Source of the DNA: a virus
IMG/VR virus record: IMGVR_UViG_3300031840_000121
Location: 1 to 30,052 of that record
Strand: one strand, 5' to 3'
Length of the DNA: 30,052 nucleotides
Positions 19,663 to 27,470 of the stretch are shown here, piece after piece (the stretch's first letter is position 1; every line of letters begins with the position of its first letter). Under the pieces are notes generated by a model. It was not told where the DNA came from and ran no database searches. It was given only the letters and a program-made list of their open reading frames with translations. Position numbers and translations under genes: made by a program.

Positions 19663-22044
19663 TTAAACTCTGTAAGTCATTTCAAAAACTAACCTATCTC
19701 CATTTGCCCAAGTAAAAGGTGACCCTTCTGTAACGCTACCAACGGCCAACGAATCTCCAGAGGTAGTTGCTTTATGAAGATTTAAGGTTGTTGTATTTAC
19801 TGAGCCTTGACAAAATCCAAAATACAAAGCAGCTCCACTATCTAAAAATTCAATTTGACCTTGAGGCTTTATGTCATTTGCTACTGTAAAAGGCAAGTTT
19901 GTTAATGTTGTAGTTCCACTAGCAGAGGTATCAGCCGCCCAAGTAATTTGTCCTTGAACATATACTAAATTGCCAATTTTTGTATATTTACCAGATAATG
20001 TTGCACTTCCTTCCGTAAGATTATCAAATGCTGGTGTAAATGTGCCTTCTTCGTAGTCATCCAGAGTTCTTGCATCTGCACTTGCATTTTGACTATCTGG
20101 AAAGTTTAACTGCCCTTGAGGTAAGTTTACAACTCCAGAACTTAATGTTAATGTTTCTTTCTGAGTACCATTTAACATAGTGTATATTCTTAAATCAGAA
20201 TCCTCATTACCATTTGATACATCGGTCAATCTTCCTATCATTAAAATTGCTTCTGTTGGATTCCCACCATCATCATCAGCATACATATAAATTCTACCAG
20301 TTTCATCATTGTCTGCTGGGTTTGCTCTATCGTTTTTTAAATTTAAAAAGCCACCACTTGAATTGTCTGCTGAATCAATTAAGTTCATATGCCTTGCATG
20401 AACTGTAGCACCACTATCTTGTGCCATATAAACAGCAGTTACATCTGCATTACCAAGTGTTACTGAATTATCTGCTACTCCTGTTGCATTGTAGCCTATT
20501 ACTGTTTGATTAGTACCATTATTAGCCGATGGGTCTGTAATAGCTCCAATTAAAGTATTTTGTGTTCCTGTGGTTACCACATCTCCACTTACATATCCTA
20601 ATGCTGTATTATATGTAGAAGATGAACCATCTTGAGCTGTTAAAGATTGATAACCCACTGCAACATTTCTTGTACCATCAACTTCAGTTGCTAAAGCAGA
20701 TGCTCCAATCGCTACATTATCATCTGAGGTTGTTAAGTTTGCTCCAGCACTTTTTCCAACTAAAACATTTTCATCTGCTGTGGTTAAATCTAAACCAGCA
20801 TCGTCTCCTATGATGACATTATTATTACCACCAGATTGTATGCTGTTACCAGCTAACTCGCCAAAAATTGTATTACCAGAACCAGCATCATTATTACTTA
20901 GTGAGATTCTGGAGTTGTCCTCAAGTTTAAGTCTTATAGCACTACCTGTTACAAGCCTTATATCTTCAGCTCTAATTCCCATTGGTTTTAAAGCACTTCC
21001 AGCGGCATTAATAACTTGCAATGCAAAAACACCAGAACCAATTTCTCCTATAGTATCAGTAAACGAACCTCTTGCATCTGTGCTGATATTTACATCTAAA
21101 GTTCCTACAGGCGTAACTCCAATACCTACCTTGCTTCCCACAATAGACATTGCTGTATTTGTATTATCATTACCTTTAGTTGCCAAGAAATGTAACTCTC
21201 CATCATTAGAAGAATTTGTCTCATCTGTAATCTTAGCAAGTATTCCAGCATATACACTTCCTTCCGCTATCGTAGATGGAGGTTGATTGCTGTCATCTCC
21301 ACCAATAAACATAATACTTCCAAGTGTATCCCCATCAGCACCAGTTGAACTATTAAATAAAGCTAATGTAGGACTCATTTTAGCGGCTGTTGTACCACTT
21401 CCCTCAATGACAACTTGAGGAATAAAAGTTCCATCTGTTGCTTCTAAACCACCTACACTACCTTCTGCTGAACTTTTGACATGAAGAGGGCTATAGGGAC
21501 TTACAGTTCCAATACCAACATTGCCTGAACTGTCTATTCTCATACGCTCAGTAGCGGCCGCTGATGTGTTTGTAGAAAAAACTAAAGCAGTAGAATTATT
21601 GTCAGCCGCAAAAGTAGCCTCAGCTTCACCAGCTATTGAAGCTCCTACCAACTGAGAGTCGCTTCCATCTGCCTCGCTAGCGGCTAAAAACTCTATCCTT
21701 CCAAGTTGGTCATTATCAACTATAGTTGTTTCAGAAGTTGTTAATTGTAAGGTTCCTGCTGGTGTAGCACCTGTTCCAGTAGAACCTAATATTTGAACTA
21801 TCCCTTGTATCTGTTCATCGAATGTATTAGTAGCACTACCCTGTACAGTTAAATCGCCTGTAATAGTTACATCACCTGAGATAGTATTGCTACCACCAAG
21901 GGATACATTAAGTCTGTTATTAGAAGTATCAAGTACAGCGTTTAGTGCTTCTTGAGATGTGTGAGAATTTGCGGCTACGGAGTTGCCTGAAGAATCTAGT
22001 AGTACCTTGTTTAGTACTTCTTTTGTAGTGAATTGGTTTGCCAT
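19663..22044 (-). CDS. Modular tail fibre protein
   Basis: A 793-residue Ser/Thr/Asn/Gly-rich protein. Residues 1-50 contain two related units (KEVLNKVLLDSSGNSV and QEALNAVLDTSNNRLNV), then a VTITGDLTVQG-type strand repeat. About 165-190 holds RMRIDSSGNVGIGTVSP, a fibre motif common in phage receptor-binding proteins. About 408-540 carries trimeric-adhesin-like repeats (NNVIIGDDAGLDLTTADE, NVLVGKSAGANLTTSDD, NVAIGASAL). The last 125 residues form a globular beta domain (GKYTKIGNLVYVQGQI) likely to bind the receptor. No chaperone domain is seen at the end. It would act as a trimer on the virion surface. Confidence 0.85.
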   Translation of the reverse strand: MANQFTTKEVLNKVLLDSSGNSVAANSHTSQEALNAVLDTSNNRLNVSLGGSNTISGDVTITGDLTVQGSATNTFDEQIQGIVQILGSTGTGATPAGTLQLTTSETTIVDNDQLGRIEFLAASEADGSDSQLVGASIAGEAEATFAADNNSTALVFSTNTSAAATERMRIDSSGNVGIGTVSPYSPLHVKSSAEGSVGGLEATDGTFIPQVVIEGSGTTAAKMSPTLALFNSSTGADGDTLGSIMFIGGDDSNQPPSTIAEGSVYAGILAKITDETNSSNDGELHFLATKGNDNTNTAMSIVGSKVGIGVTPVGTLDVNISTDARGSFTDTIGEIGSGVFALQVINAAGSALKPMGIRAEDIRLVTGSAIRLKLEDNSRISLSNNDAGSGNTIFGELAGNSIQSGGNNNVIIGDDAGLDLTTADENVLVGKSAGANLTTSDDNVAIGASALATEVDGTRNVAVGYQSLTAQDGSSSTYNTALGYVSGDVVTTGTQNTLIGAITDPSANNGTNQTVIGYNATGVADNSVTLGNADVTAVYMAQDSGATVHARHMNLIDSADNSSGGFLNLKNDRANPADNDETGRIYMYADDDGGNPTEAILMIGRLTDVSNGNEDSDLRIYTMLNGTQKETLTLSSGVVNLPQGQLNFPDSQNASADARTLDDYEEGTFTPAFDNLTEGSATLSGKYTKIGNLVYVQGQITWAADTSASGTTTLTNLPFTVANDIKPQGQIEFLDSGAALYFGFCQGSVNTTTLNLHKATTSGDSLAVGSVTEGSPFTWANGDRLVFEMTYRV

Positions 22045-22095
22045 AATCTACTCTATATTTCCACCACCACCGCTTTTAAGCATTCATATAGTTAA

Positions 22096-22126
22096 ATTAT
22101 ATGTCGTGAAACTTAACCTAGATCAA
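22096..22126 (-). promoter_or_regulatory. Candidate promoter for the tail fibre gene
   Basis: On the minus strand a perfect TATAAT (22101-22096) lies about 50 bases before the fibre start, with TTGATC (22126-22121) as a possible -35 element. The spacer is 19 bases, longer than the ideal 17. This 104-base gap is one of the longest in the virion block, which favours a regulatory site here. It is a motif match only. Confidence 0.35.
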
Positions 22127-22148
22127 GACAAATAATCAATCAATAATA

Positions 22149-22577
22149 TTATGTAAAACTAGCTGGAACTACTGCTCTGGTTCCTCCAGTCTTACTTCTT
22201 TTCTTTGTGCCATATTTCTTAATGGCCATATCAAATTTTCTTTCATGTCTCATCATTAAGTTCATTGCTACTTGTGCCCTGTTACCATCGGATGTCCTAC
22301 CCGCACGATCCATATACAAACACTTCTTTACATAATCTACAATCGCAGAATGATATAAGTTATCAACATCTGGTGTATCTGTTATTGCTGTAACCTTATT
22401 AGGGTTCCCGTAGTAATGGACAAGTAAACCATTTGTAACAGAATGATCAAACGCCTGATAAGCCTTTCTCTCTGTTCTTGACTCTCCCGTTGAAGAGAAT
22501 GTCGTAATTAAACCTAGATGATCCCCTCTAATAAAATATAAAACCTTATCTTCTGGATACTTTATATTACTTGCCAT
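22149..22577 (-). CDS. Head-tail connector or neck-region protein candidate
   Basis: A 142-residue protein. It starts with strands (DKVLYFIRGDHLGLIT), then a helical middle (HSAIVDYVKKCLYMDRAG) and a basic C-terminal tail with GTKKRSKTGGTRA. The position, after two connector-like genes and before the fibre, suggests a head completion or neck protein. A TAATG overlap couples it to the upstream gene. No fold is firmly recognised. Confidence 0.6.
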   Translation of the reverse strand: MASNIKYPEDKVLYFIRGDHLGLITTFSSTGESRTERKAYQAFDHSVTNGLLVHYYGNPNKVTAITDTPDVDNLYHSAIVDYVKKCLYMDRAGRTSDGNRAQVAMNLMMRHERKFDMAIKKYGTKKRSKTGGTRAVVPASFT

Positions 22578-22927
22578 TATGAAGGCTCCTCTATTGCAGA
22601 CTCTGAAGCAATATCAAACATAAGTGGTTCGCCATCTAACACCCTTGGAACTCTTATGTAGTCACCATCATTATCCATTACGTCTACCCTATGAACCTTG
22701 TTAATGCCCATAGCGTTACTAGATGAATCTGTAGCACTGTCAGACAAATCATAAAACGTTTGATTTGCTACTATGTTAATTTTTGCAGACATTGACTTTT
22801 GAGAGTATTGTCCAAGCTCATTAATAGCATCATTAATTAAAGACATAATATATGTTTCTGGAGCATCAGGAAAAACCTGCCTGACCCTACTAATAATCTG
22901 TTTTACTGTTAAAGAATGTATTGCCAT
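22577..22927 (-). CDS. Head-tail adaptor-like protein candidate
   Basis: A 116-residue protein. Residues 6-45 form two helices (VKQIISRVRQVFPDAPET and YIMSLINDAINELGQYSQ), then beta strands (INIVANQTFYDLSD and VHRVDVMDNDGDYIRVP). Helices followed by a 'q..Ydl....' strand is a pattern seen in podovirus adaptor proteins that dock on the portal. It is coupled to both neighbours by TAATG overlaps. The call rests on pattern and place. Confidence 0.6.
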   Translation of the reverse strand: MAIHSLTVKQIISRVRQVFPDAPETYIMSLINDAINELGQYSQKSMSAKINIVANQTFYDLSDSATDSSSNAMGINKVHRVDVMDNDGDYIRVPRVLDGEPLMFDIASESAIEEPS

Positions 22928-23631
22928 TATTTCAACGCCTGTATCCCCTTATCATAATCTGTTTGTAATTTAGCTTGTTGTTTTTCCATAGAAATTATTT
23001 CACTTAAGTATGCATTACCAGCATTTATATGGGAAGATGCCAGTTCTGTATCTTCAGCCGCATTTTGTGTGACTGCACTATCAAATTGAGTATTAGATAG
23101 AGCTCTTATTGTTTCAATAGCATTTTGCAATGATTTGATTGCACCATAAATAGGAACGAGGTACTCAGCATCATCTGGAAACTTAGCGATAGCACTATCA
23201 CCAAAAGCAACCGTAGGATAATTCAATGTATGCACATGAGCGTTCTGAGCATTGGTAGGCGAAGGAACAACAACTAAAATATTATTTGTAACGTAGTAAG
23301 CAGGGTCTGTAACGGTAGCCGCCATCATATCATCAGCATCTCTAATACGTCCATTTAACTCAGCAGGTACTCTTCTGCAAGGCTGATTGATTGTACCATC
23401 ATCTCTGGTTACGCTGAATATCTCAGAGCCCAAAAGAGTAAGACTTGAACTACTAGTATTTAAATCGTTGGAAGTTGTAAACAAGGACTGTTTTGATCTT
23501 GGTAATGTATTTAGAATCTCTTTAGCACCATCTGTTAGGAACTGAGAAAGTTCTGATTGTGTAGGTGCAGTTCCACTGCTTTCTATTGCTATACTTGTTA
23601 AACCTTCTACTTGTGCTTCAAATGTTGCCAT
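22927..23631 (-). CDS. Head-tail connector-like protein
   Basis: A 234-residue protein. The N-terminal helix region (SELSQFLTDGAKEILNTLP) is followed by a beta-rich middle (YYVTNNILVVVPSPTNAQNA) and a C-terminal helical part that begins FPDDAEYLVPIYGAIKSLQN and ends in a coiled coil (MEKQQAKLQTDYDKGIQALK). The 'fPd....lvp.Ya..k.l...i' stretch is typical of phage connector or tail-adaptor proteins. It would form a ring between portal and tail. TAATG overlaps join it to both neighbours. Confidence 0.65.
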   Translation of the reverse strand: MATFEAQVEGLTSIAIESSGTAPTQSELSQFLTDGAKEILNTLPRSKQSLFTTSNDLNTSSSSLTLLGSEIFSVTRDDGTINQPCRRVPAELNGRIRDADDMMAATVTDPAYYVTNNILVVVPSPTNAQNAHVHTLNYPTVAFGDSAIAKFPDDAEYLVPIYGAIKSLQNAIETIRALSNTQFDSAVTQNAAEDTELASSHINAGNAYLSEIISMEKQQAKLQTDYDKGIQALK

Positions 23632-24017
23632 TACTTAGCTCTCCTAACCTTTCTTGCTACTGCCTTGCTGTATTTAGCCTTTGGCTTACCTGATGCCGTT
23701 GCCTTTCTTTTCTTTCTATTTGTAGCCGCTTTCTGACTTTTAGTTAAACTTTTTCTAACAGTTTCTGGTAAATAACGACCACGTTTCTTTTTTGGTTTCT
23801 TCTTGTCATCTTTACTAACGTAATCCCATTTTTGTTTTGACCACTTAGACAGCTTATTTTTAGATGACTTTTTACCAGAATATGTTCCCCCCATATCCTT
23901 ATAATATTTTACAGCAAGTTGCATAGCTCTAGCAGAGTGTTTTCCACCCATTTTGGCCTTTGCTTTGGCTTTGGCTCTCGCCCACTTGGCAGGGTCTCTT
24001 TTCTTTGCTGTCGCCAC
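23631..24017 (-). CDS. Lysine-rich basic protein (DUF5872-like)
   Basis: A 128-residue, extremely basic protein; start GTG 24017, overlapping the upstream stop as TAGTG. It opens DPAKWARAKAKAKAKMGGK, has MQLAVKYYKDMGGTYSG, KLSKWSKQKWDYV and RGRYLPETVRKSLTKSQK. This layout recalls a small domain shared by phage and giant-virus proteins (DUF5872; from memory). It probably binds DNA or the capsid interior. Position among capsid and connector genes suggests a virion component. Confidence 0.65.
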   Translation of the reverse strand: MATAKKRDPAKWARAKAKAKAKMGGKHSARAMQLAVKYYKDMGGTYSGKKSSKNKLSKWSKQKWDYVSKDDKKKPKKKRGRYLPETVRKSLTKSQKAATNRKKRKATASGKPKAKYSKAVARKVRRAK

Positions 24018-24181
24018 TACTTTTTCTTCTTAGGTTTTGCATGCCTCATCTGAACTTTAAAATCAGCCATAAGACTTGCACCTTTATGTTTTTTAAACTT
24101 ACCACTATGCTTCATTAACTTATAACCACTTCCGGCTTTCATCCAATGATAACCAGCAGGTGCTTTTACTTTTTTATTCAT
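24017..24181 (-). CDS. Small basic protein (54 residues)
   Basis: ATG 24181 overlaps the stop of the upstream gene (TAATG) and its TAG (24019-24017) overlaps the GTG of the next, so the gene fits exactly between two others. The product includes APAGYHWMKAGSGYKLMKHS and ends KPKKKK. I recall similar short basic proteins near capsid genes of aquatic phages. It probably binds nucleic acid; role unknown. Confidence 0.65.
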   Translation of the reverse strand: MNKKVKAPAGYHWMKAGSGYKLMKHSGKFKKHKGASLMADFKVQMRHAKPKKKK

Positions 24182-24471
24182 TACCATTTTACCTTATGAC
24201 TCCAATACCTTGCACTTAACTTGCTTGGCTTAGAATCTTGTGCATTATGTCTAGCATAATACGATTTACGTCTTGCTTTATCTTTTGCTGACTTAGGGTT
24301 TTTACCTGCACCTTTAACACCTTGCTGACCAAAACGTATGGTCTTTATTTTGTCACCTACTTTAGCTACTACTACATGACTTTTCTTAGGGTGACTTGGT
24401 GTACGCTTTGGTTTGTTAAAACCACTTACACCAGCTCTTTTTAATCTTGAATCTTTCTTCTTAACCGCCAT
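24181..24471 (-). CDS. Small basic protein
   Basis: A 96-residue basic protein with GVSGFNKPKRTPSHPKKSHV, then VVAKVGDKIKTIRFGQQGVK, and a C-terminal helix region ending LSARYWSHKVKW. The central strand pair and the 'RHN..d.....AryWshkvkW' ending match a type I remember from other phage genomes, without a known function. The start overlaps the zinc-ribbon gene by 11 bases. With its two basic neighbours it may organise packaged DNA. Confidence 0.65.
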   Translation of the reverse strand: MAVKKKDSRLKRAGVSGFNKPKRTPSHPKKSHVVVAKVGDKIKTIRFGQQGVKGAGKNPKSAKDKARRKSYYARHNAQDSKPSKLSARYWSHKVKW

Positions 24472-24667
24472 AACCTAAATTCTTTCTCATCTTAGTTGTA
24501 TTTTCAGATATGGACTGTACTGATAGCTCTACATCTGTTCTCTTTCCCATCTGTGATGTCATCCACATATTAGTAGTAAATTTACTTTCAGAAGCTTTCT
24601 TTCCGCAAGACCTACAGTAAAACCAGTTGTTTTTATTTTCTTTATTACAATGTATACACTTATTCAT
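24461..24667 (-). CDS. Zinc-ribbon protein
   Basis: A 68-residue protein whose first 25 residues hold two CxxC pairs: CIHC at 4-7 and CRSC at 18-21, a classical zinc ribbon (NKENKNNWFYCRSCGKKA). The rest is polar with GKRTDVELSVQSIS. It begins after AAGGA, directly beside the hairpin at 24678-24728. It may bind nucleic acid or act as a small regulator of the following basic-protein genes. Function unknown. Confidence 0.65.
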   Translation of the reverse strand: MNKCIHCNKENKNNWFYCRSCGKKASESKFTTNMWMTSQMGKRTDVELSVQSISENTTKMRKNLGYGG

Positions 24668-24677
24668 AGTTAATCCT

Positions 24678-24728
24678 TTTTAGGTTTTAGGGGTTACCTT
24701 TTATTGATAACCCCTACAGCACCTAAAA
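24678..24728 (-). promoter_or_regulatory. Two-part hairpin between capsid genes and small basic genes
   Basis: The inner stem pairs 24688-24696 with 24708-24716 (TAGGGGTTA with TAACCCCTA, 9 pairs, 11-base loop). The outer stem pairs 24678-24685 with 24721-24728 (TTTTAGGT with ACCTAAAA, 8 pairs). No T-run follows on the minus strand, so it is not a standard terminator. It ends within a few bases of the ribosome site of the zinc-ribbon gene and could lower read-through, protect the capsid mRNA end or limit translation. Confidence 0.55.
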
Positions 24729-24750
24729 CTGTTATCCTTATATATTCGGA

Positions 24751-25236
24751 TTAAGCACTTGCTGACTCAACAAGAACAACTGTTCCAATAGCAACTGGAA
24801 TATATCCGCTTAGATGCCAATTCACACCGTCACAGATAAGAGTCATTCTTAAACCTTCGATAGCCTGAGAAACAGAACCATCTACGGTTATTTTTGAGAG
24901 TCCATCAACATCGTCTACTGTACTATTAGCCGCACCTGCAACAACGTAACCATATATATCAGTTCCGTTTGCTCCAGTTGTTATGCTAAAGTCTGCATCA
25001 TCGTCACAGTTAACAGTAAAACAAAAGTCATAGCTACAACCTGCTATGGCATCAGATGCCGTTGGCAAGGTTAAAGCTACGTTATTGTCAACCGTAGACA
25101 TATCTACAGCGAAAAGAGTTCCAGACTCAGCCGCAGTCAGTGTTCTTGTCACTGCCGCAGAGTTGTCTATTTTTTGAAACGCCTTTTCACCAGTTTGGAA
25201 GCTTGAACTATTTGCATTTAAACTAGCTGTTTTCAT
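24751..25236 (-). CDS. Capsid decoration or head spike protein candidate
   Basis: A 161-residue Ser/Thr/Ala/Asp-rich beta protein directly after the major capsid gene, with a strong AAGGAG site. It shows TRTLTAAESGTLFAVDMS, NVALTLPTAS, and DFSITTGANGTDIYGYV, a sequence of strands common to phage head-decoration and spike domains. The end is hydrophobic (YIPVAIGTVVLVESASA). Place and composition suggest it coats the capsid. No residue-level proof is available. Confidence 0.65.
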   Translation of the reverse strand: MKTASLNANSSSFQTGEKAFQKIDNSAAVTRTLTAAESGTLFAVDMSTVDNNVALTLPTASDAIAGCSYDFCFTVNCDDDADFSITTGANGTDIYGYVVAGAANSTVDDVDGLSKITVDGSVSQAIEGLRMTLICDGVNWHLSGYIPVAIGTVVLVESASA

Positions 25237-25247
25237 TATCTAACTCC

Positions 25248-26630
25248 TTAATCGTTTTCTAAGTTAAACAAAGCATGAGACTCAGAAAGACTTACTTCTA
25301 AACCAGCTTCGGTTAGAATCATGTCTTTTCTTAAATCCTCATCAGCACCTTGAACGTTGGTCATAACCTGTGTGTCACGGTTAATTCCATTTCCAATCAA
25401 AGGACGATAAGAAACCTGACTCATGTCAGCCATTAGCATGTATCCAGCCGCAATTCCTCTGAAAAGTGGCTCTTTAACAAGGTTAAGTGTTCCGTGAATA
25501 GTATCAATTACCATTACGGAGTGACCGAAAGCACCATTCCTAGTTGTCATGTCTATTCTGTAATTATTAGCAGAATGACCCATAGAAGCATCTAAGAATT
25601 TTCCATCGCCTAACTTGTTAAAAAACGTAATCACTGGTAAGGAACACAAGACTAGCTTGTCAGAAGCACCACCACGAGCAGGATCAAAGATTACTTCAAG
25701 ATCGCTAAGCAATCTATCGTAAGTCATTTCTGCCTGTGCAACGCTTCGGTAGTATGAACTACCTGAAGTATAGCTAAAGTCATCCGTATTTACAACTGGA
25801 TTTACATTTTTAAGGATGTGACCTACAATTCCTTCAGAATATTGAATGCCACCTTGACGAGCTTTTTGACCAAAGAGCATAGCTCTTTCAATGTCAATTT
25901 TATGCTCACGTAGTTTATCAGCCCATAACCTGCTCCACTCGTCTGCGTACCCACGATAGCGAGTTGCATACGCTGTGTTTGTCATCTCAGCGGCTGTCTT
26001 AAAAATCTGGGTATACCCATAATTATCTTCAAGCTCTGTTGAGAAAACGTCAGGAGAACCAGAACCTTCCTCAAAGGAAGTACCGATTATCTGAGCTTCA
26101 TCATTATCAGCAAGAACATTGTACCCAGAAACGTTTGCGTTTGAGACATCAATAATCTTACCTGTAAATGAAGTTTCGCTACTACCATGTGTTACTGCTG
26201 AATCAACACGAACGACCACTTGCCCAATTCCAACATCCCCTGTGCGAGATGCAGTTTGAACAGCGATAACCATTCCTTTTAATAGATAGTCAACAGAGGC
26301 TCCACCAGCAGTGTCAACAGTAAACGCATAAGACGTTCCTGCGGACACAGCAGAACCACCATTAACAGCTCCTTTCAAAAGAAGAGAACGGTCAGTAAAG
26401 TTGATTTTATTACGATTTTCCAAGTAACGAAATACTGGATCATCGGTAGGTGCCTTGGCTACTTGAGAAAGATACACGAAGAATGGAGATTCTTCAGGGG
26501 CCAATTCTGCTACCCTGTCTCCAAAATTAAATATCCGTCTCCTATCAGGAGCCTGACCTACACCAGCAGAGGAAGTAGAAGCTGTGATATCACTGGACTT
26601 TAAAGTGCCAGTATTGTATGATATTGCCAT
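25248..26630 (-). CDS. Major capsid protein (HK97 fold, DUF5309-type)
   Basis: A 460-residue protein of typical capsid size. It opens with RIFNFGDRVAELAPEESPFF, a signature I associate with DUF5309-type major capsid proteins. Further segments match such proteins: EWSRLWADKLREHKIDIERA as the spine-helix region, a DRLLSDLEVIFDPARGGASD stretch, and VKEPLFRGIAAGYMLMADMS near the end. It builds the icosahedral shell. It follows the scaffold gene with AGAGG before the start and is followed by the decoration candidate. Confidence 0.9.
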   Translation of the reverse strand: MAISYNTGTLKSSDITASTSSAGVGQAPDRRRIFNFGDRVAELAPEESPFFVYLSQVAKAPTDDPVFRYLENRNKINFTDRSLLLKGAVNGGSAVSAGTSYAFTVDTAGGASVDYLLKGMVIAVQTASRTGDVGIGQVVVRVDSAVTHGSSETSFTGKIIDVSNANVSGYNVLADNDEAQIIGTSFEEGSGSPDVFSTELEDNYGYTQIFKTAAEMTNTAYATRYRGYADEWSRLWADKLREHKIDIERAMLFGQKARQGGIQYSEGIVGHILKNVNPVVNTDDFSYTSGSSYYRSVAQAEMTYDRLLSDLEVIFDPARGGASDKLVLCSLPVITFFNKLGDGKFLDASMGHSANNYRIDMTTRNGAFGHSVMVIDTIHGTLNLVKEPLFRGIAAGYMLMADMSQVSYRPLIGNGINRDTQVMTNVQGADEDLRKDMILTEAGLEVSLSESHALFNLEND

Positions 26631-26665
26631 TTTATTACCTCTTGGTTTGTGGTTTGTTTGTTATG

Positions 26666-27451
26666 TCACGGTAATCGCAAAGAGCCACTATTTCCCATGA
26701 CGGCATCAAAGACCTTATCAGTATCATTTTTTTGTGATGTCTGAGGTTGACCCTGAAGAACGCCAGCAGTTCTAGGAGCTTGTTTTGCCGCATTTACCGC
26801 TTCCATTGTATCGTTGTTAGCAACGGATTGACCGTTTTGCATCTGCCAGAGCTTTACTAGGTTATTTAAACCTACTTGCTCTTTTGGTTTTGTAGTGAAT
26901 TGTAAGAACTCTTGAATGTCACCATCGGACATCTTATATGTTCCTCTCAATTCATTTACAGTGTTTTGCATTTGCATCTCAGCTTGTATCTGTTGCTGTT
27001 GTTGGGATAACGCAGAAGTCAATCTCTGATTCACTAACGATTCTATCTTATTGTTTACATATCGTCCCGACTCAGAGTTCTCATCTGTGAAAGCATCCCA
27101 AGGATTAAAATCATCCTTCCCGACACTAGGTTCGTTTTGCTGTTGAGTTTGTGGTTGAGCCATACCGCTTTCAAGTGCCTGTACTAAGTCAGGTCTCTGC
27201 TCCAATAACTGAAGTATTTGTGCTCCTTGTTGTAATCTTGCATTTTCAGCTTGTGACCGATCATACATAGATTGGAACTTCTTAGCTTCAGCTTCATAAT
27301 CCATTGAAGTAGCTGGTTCTTGTACTGATTCTTGAATTTGCTCTGGACTCTCAGGCCCAGCTTGCTGATTTACGATATCTTCCACGAAAGCCTCATTAGT
27401 TACGACTTGATCGTTTTGGACATTTACTTCCTGTTGTTCTGTTGTAGACAT
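26666..27451 (-). CDS. Scaffolding protein
   Basis: A 261-residue, acidic, Gln-rich protein between portal and major capsid, the usual place of a scaffold. The N-terminal 60 residues are disordered and acidic; then a coiled coil (EAKKFQSMYDRSQAENARLQ); a Gln-rich helix near 150 (ALSQQQQQIQAEMQMQNTV); the C-terminus is partly basic. Scaffolds guide capsid assembly and leave before or during DNA packaging. No protease is seen in the window. The start follows AAGGAGAG. Confidence 0.8.
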   Translation of the reverse strand: MSTTEQQEVNVQNDQVVTNEAFVEDIVNQQAGPESPEQIQESVQEPATSMDYEAEAKKFQSMYDRSQAENARLQQGAQILQLLEQRPDLVQALESGMAQPQTQQQNEPSVGKDDFNPWDAFTDENSESGRYVNNKIESLVNQRLTSALSQQQQQIQAEMQMQNTVNELRGTYKMSDGDIQEFLQFTTKPKEQVGLNNLVKLWQMQNGQSVANNDTMEAVNAAKQAPRTAGVLQGQPQTSQKNDTDKVFDAVMGNSGSLRLP

Positions 27452-27470
27452 AGTCTCTCCTTAGATGTCT

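Noticed and set aside
20780-21286. Open frame of 168 codons on the plus strand inside the tail fibre gene
   Set aside because: It is antisense to a clear fibre gene and is rich in Pro, Leu and Ser, as expected of the complement of Gly/Asn/Asp/Ser codons. No ribosome site.
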